Shown: piece after piece, positions 1 to 6,079 of the stretch | Numbering within the stretch: position 1 is the first letter of the stretch | Layout: each line of letters opens with the position of its first letter | NCBI GenBank assembly: GCA_023139785.1 | Contig: JAGLMX010000040.1 | Location: 1-6,079, forward strand | From: Candidatus Aenigmatarchaeota archaeon | GTDB taxonomy: Archaea > EX4484-52 > B79-G9 | DNA length: 6,079 nucleotides | Direction of reading: 5' to 3' | The notes under the pieces: model-generated | What the model was told of the DNA's origin: nothing | The model's input: the letters and a program-made list of their open reading frames with translations, nothing else | Database searches by the model: none | Made by a program: the position numbers and the translations under genes

Positions 1-3000
1 GTAGATGGCTTCACATCCAACTACATCGACCAGATAATTCTCATACATGTAACAGAAACCATCCAGCCGAATACAACATTACAAAACCAGAACATCACAG
101 TCTGCGGTCACATAAACCTTACCAGTGGGGAAAAGGTAAGTGATGCAGAGATTGGAATATACCTCAACGGGACAAGATATTACTATAACGATGCTACGGG
201 CATGATAGAAAATATGTCTTGGTGGAACACAAGCTGGAAGTACAGAAAAAACATCACTATAGATTACACAAAGGTCGATGGGACACAAACCAATTTTTCT
301 GTGTTAATTAATATAACCGACATAAATCTAAGGGATAAAGCGCAAGAGGATGGAGATGATATTGTTTTCACCAGTTCTTCAGAGACAAAATTAAATCATG
401 AGGTGGAGTTTTATAATGGGACGACAGGCTGGCTTGTTGCATGGGTGAGAATACCCGCATTATCTCATACCACAAACACAACCATTCAAATGTATTACAG
501 TAATTTAGAAGCAAGTAATCAGGAGAATGTAACAGGTGTTTGGGATGACAATTTTGTAATGGTTCAGCATTTGCAGGAGACACCGTCGGGGACGACTTAT
601 GATTCAACTTCTTATGGGAATAATGGAACTACTCACTGGATGGATAGTAATGACCAAATAACAGGACAGATTGACGGGAGTTTGGATTTTGATGGAACGG
701 ATTATTTGACTATGATTGATTCATCGTCGTTTGATAGCATAGAAACAAATAATATAATAACTATAAATGCTTGGATAAACCCATCAAGTAGTCAAGGACC
801 GTCCACACCAAATTTTAGGACAATCGCCAGTCGGGGTCCTCACGAGGGTGGATCTACACAATGGTTATTTGTTTGGGATCATGATAACAATCAACTAGAA
901 TTAATAATAGATGGTGGAGCAAGACGAATTACGAGGAGTAGTTCGCTTAGCGCAGATACGAATTATATGGTTTCGGCGGTATATGACAGTTCTGATTTGA
1001 TTATTTATAAAAATGGCGTGCAGCTTGGTGCGAAACAAAGTGAAACAACGGGGCTGGGAGGTGCGAGCAACAATGTTGTATGCCTCGGTTATGATTATAA
1101 TTCTGGAAGTGATAGATATTTTAGGGGCATTTTAGATGAAATTCGTATCTCCAACATTGCCCGTACCGCCGGCTGGATTAAAACAGAATACAACAACCAA
1201 TATTCTCCCTCAACATTCTACTCAACCGGGGAGGAACAAGATATATTACTATCAACCGACTCCGTCGGTAACTACAACTACACATTCACCGCCCCTGCAA
1301 CCGAAGGCATCTATCCTGTCAAAGTCAACATAACATACAACGGCATCTATGCAGAAACTGAGCAGAACCTGACTGTAGAGGTAGATTCAACTCCACCAAG
1401 AATAACAATCCAATCCCCACAAAACCAATCGTATCCCACAACATCCATATGGTTTAATGTATCTTTAGACGAACCCGGTTCATGGTGTGGCTATTCTTTG
1501 GATGGTGCATTAAATATCACCATGACAAATACCTCCGGCAACTGGAACAAAGAAAACACATCTATGACCGAAGGCAGTCATAATGTAACCATATCATGTA
1601 ATGACACATTCGGCAATATGAACACCTCTGCAATAAGATACTTTACGGTAGATCTAATTCAACCATATGTCCACTTATATTCACCAACAAACACAACTTA
1701 CTATTCAATAAATATTCCCTTAAACTACACTTCAAGTGATACCAACATTGATACGACATGGTACGAATACAATGGTGCAAATACAACCATAATAACAAAC
1801 ACTTCCTTCGCAGCAACCGAAGGACAGTCTACATTAATCCTATGGGCTAATGATACGGCAGGGAATTATAACAGCACAGCAGTAACATTTACTGTAGATA
1901 CTACATATTTCACTTCTACATGGGACACTACAAAAACAAGTACGGGCTCAACAGGCGATACATCAATAAAACTGCCTTTGGATGTCGGCGGCACATATGA
2001 TTTTACTGTTTGGTGGGGTGATGGCTCTAATGATACAATTACGGCATACAACCAGGCTGAAGCCACGCATACATATGCATCGTCTGGTGTGTATGATCTC
2101 TCAATAAACGGAACAATAATCGGATTTCGATTTGCCAATACCGGCGACAGGCTCAAGCTGCTTGATATTTCAAACTGGGGGGCTTTAAATGTTGGAACTG
2201 CTAATGGTTATTTCTATGGATGTAGTAATTTCAACCCAACAGCCATAGATGTATTGAATCTGACAGGAACGACCGATATGAGTGCTATGTTTGATTCTGC
2301 TTCTGCTTTCAACGGCGATATCAGTGCGTGGGATACATCCAGTGTAACGAACATGGAAGATATGTTTATTAATGCATCTGCTTTCAACGGCGATATCAGT
2401 GCGTGGGATACATCCAGTGTAACGAACATGGAAGATATGTTTTATTCTGCTTCTGTTTTCAATCAAGACATAAGTGCATGGAACACATCCAGTGTGGTGA
2501 ATATGTTCTCTATGTTTCGTTCTGCATCAGCCTTCAATAGTAACCTTAGTGCCTGGGATACATCCAGTGTAACTGAGATGTTCTCTATGTTTGATACTGC
2601 ATCCGCTTTCAACGGAGACATCAGCGCGTGGGATACATCCAGTGTAACGGATATGGGGTATATGTTTTATTCTGCTTCTGTTTTCAATCAAGACTTAAGT
2701 GCCTGGGATACATCCAGTGTAACGATTATGGCAAATATGTTTGCTTACGCATCTGCTTTCAACGGCGATATCAGTGCGTGGGATACATCCAGCGCAACTA
2801 CGATGGCAAATATGTTTCAAGATGCTGCGCTGTTCAATCAAGACATTGGAAATTGGGATGTATCAAAAGTAACAGATATGGATGAAATGTTTAAGAATAC
2901 TGCATTTGACCAGGACATCGGCGGCTGGAATATATCTGCATGCACGGACTTTACAGAAATGTTTAATGGTACGACTTTATTGCCTTTAAATTATGACGAC

Positions 3001-4917
3001 CTCTTAAATGGCTGGGCGCAGCTTCCATCACTCAGCCTTAATGAAGCCTTTCACGGCGGTAATTCAAAATACACAAGTGCTGCGGAAAGCGCAAGAAACG
3101 ATACGCTTATAGGGATATATGGGTGGACAATCACAGACGGAGGATTGAGTGCGGTTAATATTGAATTTACCAACCATACAACCGAAGAAGAAATATATTC
3201 CCATAATTATATAGAAGCAAATGTAACTGCTTCTGCAACTGATACACTCGACACCATTGTTCTTTATTTATACAATTCAACAGACTTAGTTGCGCAAAAC
3301 TCTTCTTCAAATTCCCCCTTTTTCTGGAACATAACTAATTTAGATGATGGAACTTATTACCTGAATGCAACAGCAAATAATTCTTTAGGGGTTGGTAATT
3401 CTACCGGAACAAGGACTCTGGGCATAGACACAACACCACCGCTTCCGCCTACACTCATTTCACCTGTAAACGAAGACCGCACCACCGACAACACCCCTGC
3501 ATTCAACTGGAGCGATTCAGTTGAATTGAATGCTGTTGACACATATCACTTCCAGCTTGCATATGACAGCGCATTCAGTGCAGGAAACATAACCCACGAC
3601 ATTGAAGGGCTTTCTGCAAGCGCGTACACACTGCCTTCAGGGCTCATTGACGGCACGTATTACTGGCGCATCAGGGCAAATGATACCACAGGCAATGGGT
3701 ATGGGGAATGGAGCGAAAACTTCACAGTTGTTATAGATACTATCTGGTCGCCTCCTGTTTATTCCGGCGGTTCCTCCACAAGCTATTACCATAAACTCAA
3801 TATCGCAGACATTAAGGAAAAGACTGTTTTGCCCGGAGAATCATTCAATGTTATTGTAATTATCAACAACCCAGGGCATTACTCTGAGGCAGGCATATCT
3901 GTGTCGCTTTTGTGTCCATTAGGATGGCAATGCGACTCATCTGAAGTTGACATCCCAAAGGGCGGCACAGCTTCTGTTGTTCTTGAAGCTACAAGTCCCG
4001 AAGACACACATATAGGCAAACAGTCTATTACAATGCTTGCTGAAAACAGGTATGTTTCTGCAGAAAAAGAGGTTAGCATTATTGTGAAAGGAGATTGTGT
4101 TTCGGACTCACAGTGCGGAAAATACGAGTCCTGTATTAACAACTTCTGCGTAAAGCTTTTTGACGCGAAGATACTGGTCGCTGACTCGCCTGTCGAGCCC
4201 GGGGAGTTCTTTGACTTTACATACTTCATAAAGGGTGTGGCAGATATACGCGGGGATGTCATAGTGCGTTTCTGGCTTGAGAAAGAAGGAGAAGAAATAA
4301 CATCCGGCTCTGACACAATATATATGGGTGTCTTTGAGGAAAAGATAGAGACAACAAGTATTTTTTTGTCCGACAATGTATCTCTTGGCATGTACGACTT
4401 CTATGTTGAAGTCAGCTATGGAAAATACGTAGCAAGGGCACACAGAAACATACAGGTTGCGCGTTATGTCCCGCTTGCCATGGATCTTGTGATGGCAAGG
4501 CCGCTTGCAGTATCCAATGGCACTGTAAGCTTTTCAGCGCTTTTGTCATTCAACAAGGACTCTTCTGCTCCTGCACGGCTTGATGAAAAGATAACCGACA
4601 AGGACGGTGTTGTGGTGTGGTCAAATGAGAGGGCATTTGTGGTAAACCGCTCTGTTGAAGCAGAAGAAATCATCAGCGGGCTTGAAGCCGGGCAGTACGA
4701 GCTTGAATTAACAGCGCACTACGAAAATCAAACCTCTCAATTTGTGCAGGTATTTGAAATCAAAGCAAAGCCAGAGGGATTTGGAAAATATCTTCCTGTA
4801 TTATTGCTGTTTGCAGTTATTGCAGCAGCTTTTTTGATTATAAAAAGGGCGAGGTATGGGGAAAAGGATAGTGTTCTTGGAGATGCTGCTTTGGAATCGC
4901 GCCACGTATTGATTTAA
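1..4917 (+). CDS. Giant modular cell-surface protein (DUF2341-LamG, Ig-like, DUF285/BspA repeats, C-terminal membrane anchor), 5' partial
   Basis: The frame has no stop from base 1 to the TAA at 4915-4917. The ATG at 202 lies inside a domain, so the true start is upstream of the window. In-window residues: 1-70 Ig/regulatory-like; 73-168 DUF2341 (starts WWNTSWKYRK, ends MYYSN); 185-395 LamG-like lectin fold (GSLDFDG, then DEIRISNIARTAGWIKTEYN); 461-551 and 552-633 Ig-like, the first with a probable C496-C533 disulfide; 636-725 PKD-like with WWGDG; 726-990 DUF285/BspA repeats; 991-1050 repeat cap ending WTITDGG; 1051-1143 Ig-like; 1144-1250 Fn3-like; 1265-1364 NEW3-like; 1365-1386 four-cysteine module; 1386-1593 two beta-rich stretches. 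A single hydrophobic helix (1597-1614, YLPVLLLFAVIAAAFLII) followed by KRAR gives an outside-facing body and a short cytoplasmic tail. About 50 N-X-S/T sequons fit archaeal N-glycosylation. The likely role is adhesion or glycan binding at the cell surface. No catalytic domain is visible, and the ligand is unknown. Confidence 0.9.
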   Translation, partial: VDGFTSNYIDQIILIHVTETIQPNTTLQNQNITVCGHINLTSGEKVSDAEIGIYLNGTRYYYNDATGMIENMSWWNTSWKYRKNITIDYTKVDGTQTNFSVLINITDINLRDKAQEDGDDIVFTSSSETKLNHEVEFYNGTTGWLVAWVRIPALSHTTNTTIQMYYSNLEASNQENVTGVWDDNFVMVQHLQETPSGTTYDSTSYGNNGTTHWMDSNDQITGQIDGSLDFDGTDYLTMIDSSSFDSIETNNIITINAWINPSSSQGPSTPNFRTIASRGPHEGGSTQWLFVWDHDNNQLELIIDGGARRITRSSSLSADTNYMVSAVYDSSDLIIYKNGVQLGAKQSETTGLGGASNNVVCLGYDYNSGSDRYFRGILDEIRISNIARTAGWIKTEYNNQYSPSTFYSTGEEQDILLSTDSVGNYNYTFTAPATEGIYPVKVNITYNGIYAETEQNLTVEVDSTPPRITIQSPQNQSYPTTSIWFNVSLDEPGSWCGYSLDGALNITMTNTSGNWNKENTSMTEGSHNVTISCNDTFGNMNTSAIRYFTVDLIQPYVHLYSPTNTTYYSINIPLNYTSSDTNIDTTWYEYNGANTTIITNTSFAATEGQSTLILWANDTAGNYNSTAVTFTVDTTYFTSTWDTTKTSTGSTGDTSIKLPLDVGGTYDFTVWWGDGSNDTITAYNQAEATHTYASSGVYDLSINGTIIGFRFANTGDRLKLLDISNWGALNVGTANGYFYGCSNFNPTAIDVLNLTGTTDMSAMFDSASAFNGDISAWDTSSVTNMEDMFINASAFNGDISAWDTSSVTNMEDMFYSASVFNQDISAWNTSSVVNMFSMFRSASAFNSNLSAWDTSSVTEMFSMFDTASAFNGDISAWDTSSVTDMGYMFYSASVFNQDLSAWDTSSVTIMANMFAYASAFNGDISAWDTSSATTMANMFQDAALFNQDIGNWDVSKVTDMDEMFKNTAFDQDIGGWNISACTDFTEMFNGTTLLPLNYDDLLNGWAQLPSLSLNEAFHGGNSKYTSAAESARNDTLIGIYGWTITDGGLSAVNIEFTNHTTEEEIYSHNYIEANVTASATDTLDTIVLYLYNSTDLVAQNSSSNSPFFWNITNLDDGTYYLNATANNSLGVGNSTGTRTLGIDTTPPLPPTLISPVNEDRTTDNTPAFNWSDSVELNAVDTYHFQLAYDSAFSAGNITHDIEGLSASAYTLPSGLIDGTYYWRIRANDTTGNGYGEWSENFTVVIDTIWSPPVYSGGSSTSYYHKLNIADIKEKTVLPGESFNVIVIINNPGHYSEAGISVSLLCPLGWQCDSSEVDIPKGGTASVVLEATSPEDTHIGKQSITMLAENRYVSAEKEVSIIVKGDCVSDSQCGKYESCINNFCVKLFDAKILVADSPVEPGEFFDFTYFIKGVADIRGDVIVRFWLEKEGEEITSGSDTIYMGVFEEKIETTSIFLSDNVSLGMYDFYVEVSYGKYVARAHRNIQVARYVPLAMDLVMARPLAVSNGTVSFSALLSFNKDSSAPARLDEKITDKDGVVVWSNERAFVVNRSVEAEEIISGLEAGQYELELTAHYENQTSQFVQVFEIKAKPEGFGKYLPVLLLFAVIAAAFLIIKRARYGEKDSVLGDAALESRHVLI
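2299..2970 (+). repeat. Nine tandem 75-bp units encoding DUF285/BspA-type 25-residue repeats
   Basis: The repeats sit inside the surface-protein gene and keep its frame. Units start at 2299, 2374, 2449, 2524, 2599, 2674, 2749, 2824 and 2899. The last is 24 codons, the others 25. The consensus is ASAFNGDISAWDTSSVT, followed by xMxxMFxx. A degenerate extra unit precedes them at about 2185-2298. Units 1 and 2 are identical over 66 nt (2302-2367 and 2377-2442), which implies recent duplication, while units 8 and 9 have diverged (QDIGNWDVSKVTDMDEMF, QDIGGWNISACTDF). This is the pattern of DUF285 / BspA-like surface repeats, whose bacterial examples are usually described as 26-residue leucine-rich-type repeats. 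They probably form an elongated solenoid. The variable positions lie around the MxxMF segment. Confidence 0.92.
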
Positions 4918-5101
4918 AGCATTTTTATTAGACCGCATGATGTATCCCATGTTTGTGCCTCGCGGTGCCACGTTATCCAGCAAAGCATAGGGTTGGGTTG
5001 ACCAACAATGCAACCCACCATAAACTCCATATACTCAACAGAACAGAGCAACACGTGCATCACACAGCAAGCCATATTGTTTTTTCTTTTGCAGGCACTA
5101 A
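4918..5101. other. Intergenic region with hairpin and T-tracts, no supported gene
   Basis: This stretch follows the surface-protein stop. All six frames are short or lack protein-like character. A T-rich run (4922-4929) comes directly after the stop. A hairpin is possible at 4990-5016, with GGGTTG pairing to CAACCC, or alternatively GTTGG at 4992-4996 pairing with CCAAC at 5002-5006. A longer T-tract ends the region. I find no tRNA, C/D-box pair or known riboswitch. The simplest reading is a 3' untranslated region; a small RNA is possible but unsupported. Confidence 0.5.
5080..5090 (+). terminator. T-tract, probable archaeal terminator of the surface-protein transcript
   Basis: TTTTTTCTTTT is the strongest run of T on the + strand between the surface-protein gene and purE. 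Archaeal RNA polymerase commonly terminates at U-tracts without needing a hairpin. The shorter TTTTTATT at 4922-4929, just after the stop codon, could be a first, weaker termination site. The assignment rests only on base composition and position. Confidence 0.4.
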
Positions 5102-5218
5102 ATTCTTACAGAGACGGCTTTTGGGCGCCATAAAGTAGCGACCGCAAGAGAGTCCCTCAGGACAGCTTTGACAAGAATTGAACGAGTTGACCGGCTTCTG
5201 AAAGAAATGAGGCCATAA
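5102..5218 (+). pseudogene. Coding-like 38-codon fragment without a start codon
   Basis: Between the TAA at 5099-5101 and the TAA at 5216-5218, frame 2 reads ILTETAFGRHKVATARES, then LRTALTRIERVDRLLKEMRP. The composition (R, E, K and regularly spaced L/I/V) is that of an amphipathic C-terminal helix, unlike the random translations around it. No ATG or GTG precedes it in frame; the only ATG is three codons from the end. It may be the 3' remnant of a decayed or frameshifted gene, or a small protein with a non-standard start. The LR-AL...R pattern weakly recalls the C-terminal helix of the KEOPS subunit Pcc1, but this is a guess and no family is assigned. Confidence 0.3.
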
Positions 5219-5254
5219 AAAAGGATTTCGAAACAACAACTCATCAGTTCAAGA

Positions 5255-5262
5255 ATATAAAA
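5255..5262 (+). promoter_or_regulatory. TATA-like box upstream of purE
   Basis: ATATAAAA sits in an AT-rich stretch after the coding-like fragment, with a purine-rich AAGAA before it that could serve as a weak BRE. Its centre is about 18 nt from the ATG at 5277 and about 24 nt from the in-frame ATG at 5283. Archaeal TATA boxes usually lie about 26 nt from the transcript start, so a leaderless message beginning near the second ATG fits better. No Shine-Dalgarno sequence is present. Confidence 0.5.
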
Positions 5263-5276
5263 TTTAATGACAAAGT

Positions 5277-5738
5277 ATGAATATGATACAAATAATTCTT
5301 GGCTCAAAATCAGACTTTGAATTCGGAGAAAATATTTCAGGCAAGCTAAAAGAACTCGGTGTGGCAGCTGACACAAAAATCGCATCAGCACATAAAGCGC
5401 CTGCACATCTTCTGCAAGTGATGCAGGATGCAGAGGCAAAGCACCCGAATCTCGTCTATATCACGGTTGCAGGGCTCTCAAACGGCCTTTCAGGAGTTGT
5501 GGCAGGAAATACCACAAAACCAGTCATTGCATGCCCTCCATTCAAAAGCAATGATGCCTATTCCATTGATATTCACTCCACGCTCAGGATGCCTTCTGAC
5601 GTATGCCCTATGGCTGTCGTGAAGGCTGAAAATGCTGCCTTGGCAGCTGCGAAGATTATTGCGCTCTCTGACGAAAAACTTCGTGCAACTCTCGCAGAAT
5701 ACATGAAGAAAATGCAGGAAAACGCGAAGGGCAACTAA
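5277..5738 (+). CDS. purE: Phosphoribosylaminoimidazole carboxylase, class II PurE type (AIR carboxylase)
   Basis: This is a cytoplasmic de novo purine biosynthesis enzyme that forms CAIR. The 153 residues match the usual single-domain AIRC length. Visible motifs are GSKSD (9-13) of the nucleotide-binding loop, SAHKAP (37-42) with His39 and Lys40, ITVAGLSNGLSG (62-73), NTTKPVIACPP (78-88) and STLRMPSDV (101-109), followed by a C-terminal helix. Class I bacterial mutases carry SAHR and AGAGGAAHLPG at the equivalent sites. The SAHK, AG-SN-LSG and CPP pattern is that of class II enzymes (Treponema PurE, animal PAICS), which carboxylate AIR with CO2 and do not need PurK. The class II AGRSN arginine is Leu67 here, and the glycine after RMPS is Asp108. 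ATG 5277 is used for the extent; ATG 5283 (Met3) is an equally credible start given the TATA spacing. No other purine gene is in the window. The family call is firm; the class call is inferred from motifs. Confidence 0.93.
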   Translation: MNMIQIILGSKSDFEFGENISGKLKELGVAADTKIASAHKAPAHLLQVMQDAEAKHPNLVYITVAGLSNGLSGVVAGNTTKPVIACPPFKSNDAYSIDIHSTLRMPSDVCPMAVVKAENAALAAAKIIALSDEKLRATLAEYMKKMQENAKGN

Positions 5739-5741
5739 ACA

Positions 5742-5749
5742 TTAATATA
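5742..5749 (+). promoter_or_regulatory. TATA-like box for a leaderless DUF202 transcript
   Basis: TTAATATA begins four bases after the purE stop codon, and its centre is about 26 nt before the ATG at 5772. That is the spacing expected between an archaeal TATA box and the transcription start, so transcription would begin at the start codon itself. The bases before the ATG (CCTCTATTTGTTT) contain no ribosome binding site, which agrees with a leaderless message separate from purE. Confidence 0.5.
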
Positions 5750-5771
5750 CTCCTTCTGCCTCTATTTGTTT

Positions 5772-6079
5772 ATGGTTTCAAAAAAGCTTGACAAGGTCAC
5801 GGCTCAGTTTATTCTTTCAGAGGAGCAGACTCTTCTTGCAAAGCAGAGGACTATGCTTGCGTTTATTCAAACAGGTCTTGGATTTATAGGTATGGGGCTT
5901 ATTGTTGCTAAGTTCTTCGGAGTGGTTATATTTCAGTTTATAGGGTCTGTGCTCATACTGATTGGATTCTATGAAATCGGGCGCGCATACAGAAAAATGA
6001 TTGAATATAACAGGCGCCTTGATCGCGTTAAAAACCTGATTAAAAAGAATTCTATATGCGAGCTTGAATACAAGGATGT
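5772..6079 (+). CDS. DUF202-family two-helix membrane protein, 3' partial
   Basis: The frame runs from ATG 5772 to the window end without a stop, giving 102 codons of an incomplete gene. The start segment (MVSKKLDKVTAQFILSEEQ) is followed by LAKQRTMLAFIQTGLGFIGM (22-41), the typical DUF202 pattern of LA-x-RT-x-LA leading into the first membrane helix (about 28-48). A second helix covers about 51-68 (VVIFQFIGSVLILIGFYEIG), and then comes a basic, helical cytoplasmic segment (RAYRKMIEYNRRLDRVKNLIKK). The molecular function of DUF202 proteins is not established; the domain also occurs fused or next to other membrane modules, so the missing C-terminus could add a further domain. It lies 33 nt after purE but appears to have its own promoter, so no shared function is implied. 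Confidence 0.85.
   Translation, partial: MVSKKLDKVTAQFILSEEQTLLAKQRTMLAFIQTGLGFIGMGLIVAKFFGVVIFQFIGSVLILIGFYEIGRAYRKMIEYNRRLDRVKNLIKKNSICELEYKD

Noticed and set aside
202..204. ATG 202 as the start of the large gene
   Set aside because: The same frame is open back to base 1 with matching Ig-like, sequon-rich sequence, and no signal peptide follows the ATG.
241..1380. Diversity-generating retroelement target in the lectin module
   Set aside because: There is no reverse transcriptase, template repeat or adenine-biased variable repeat in the window. The fold also looks LamG-like and not C-type lectin.
2185..2466. Minus-strand ORFs across the repeat array, with repeated peptides of their own
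   Set aside because: Their internal repetition only mirrors the sense-strand repeats. They have no family-like motifs or upstream signals.
2299..2970. CRISPR-like or satellite array
   Set aside because: The 75-bp repeats are contiguous, have no spacers, stay in frame and encode a known repeat family.
3879..4391. 170-codon minus-strand ORF
   Set aside because: It is antisense to clearly coding beta-domain sequence, its composition is unlike a real protein, and it has no promoter.
4801..5013. Minus-strand 70-codon ORF running into the intergenic gap
   Set aside because: Most of it is antisense to the membrane anchor and tail. The remainder shows no recognisable family and no convincing promoter.
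4953..5138. Plus-strand 61-codon ORF in the gap
   Set aside because: Its His/Thr-rich translation looks random, and it overlaps the better coding-like frame at 5102-5218.
5165..5195. Minus-strand tRNA suggested by a GTTCAATTC-like T-loop
   Set aside because: The flanking bases do not form a five-pair T stem, and no acceptor or anticodon arm can be drawn.

Overview
The window looks archaeal and most resembles the DPANN / Woesearchaeota-Pacearchaeota type. This is an inference from three things: protein style (a giant, sequon-rich surface protein built of Ig-like domains with the 'SWCGYSLDG ... ISCND' signature), TATA-like boxes just upstream of the start codons of genes that lack Shine-Dalgarno sequences, and AT-rich DNA. 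There is no rRNA or other marker gene to fix the lineage.

Positions 1-4917 (+) are one continuous reading frame that is already open at base 1, so the window begins inside a gene. The in-window part is 1638 residues of a modular extracellular protein. In order it has an Ig-like piece, a DUF2341 plus LamG-like lectin module, two Ig-like domains, a PKD-like domain, a nine-unit DUF285/BspA-type 25-residue repeat array with its C-terminal cap, an Ig-like and an Fn3-like domain, a NEW3-like domain, a four-cysteine mini-module, two further beta-sandwich-like stretches, one C-terminal membrane helix and a short basic tail. It reads as a cell-surface adhesin or S-layer-associated protein anchored by its C-terminus.

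Positions 4918-5276 contain no intact gene that I can support. They hold a T-tract right after the stop, a GC-rich hairpin, a second T-tract (the likely end of the long transcript), a 38-codon coding-like fragment without a start codon (5102-5218) and an AT-rich promoter.

Positions 5277-5738 (+) encode a PurE-family enzyme. Its motifs (SAHK, AG-SNGLSG, NT-PVIACPP, STLRMPS) match class II AIR carboxylases (Treponema and animal PAICS type) rather than the bacterial N5-CAIR mutases, so it probably makes CAIR directly from AIR and CO2 without PurK. From 5772 to the window end (+) lies a DUF202 two-helix membrane protein, cut by the window edge, with its own TATA-like box exactly where a leaderless transcript would need it.

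The three genes share a strand but show no clear functional link. The large surface protein carries the most unusual features: a codon-usage switch inside its lectin module and a mosaic of near-identical repeat units. Both suggest recombination-driven remodelling of the exposed surface.
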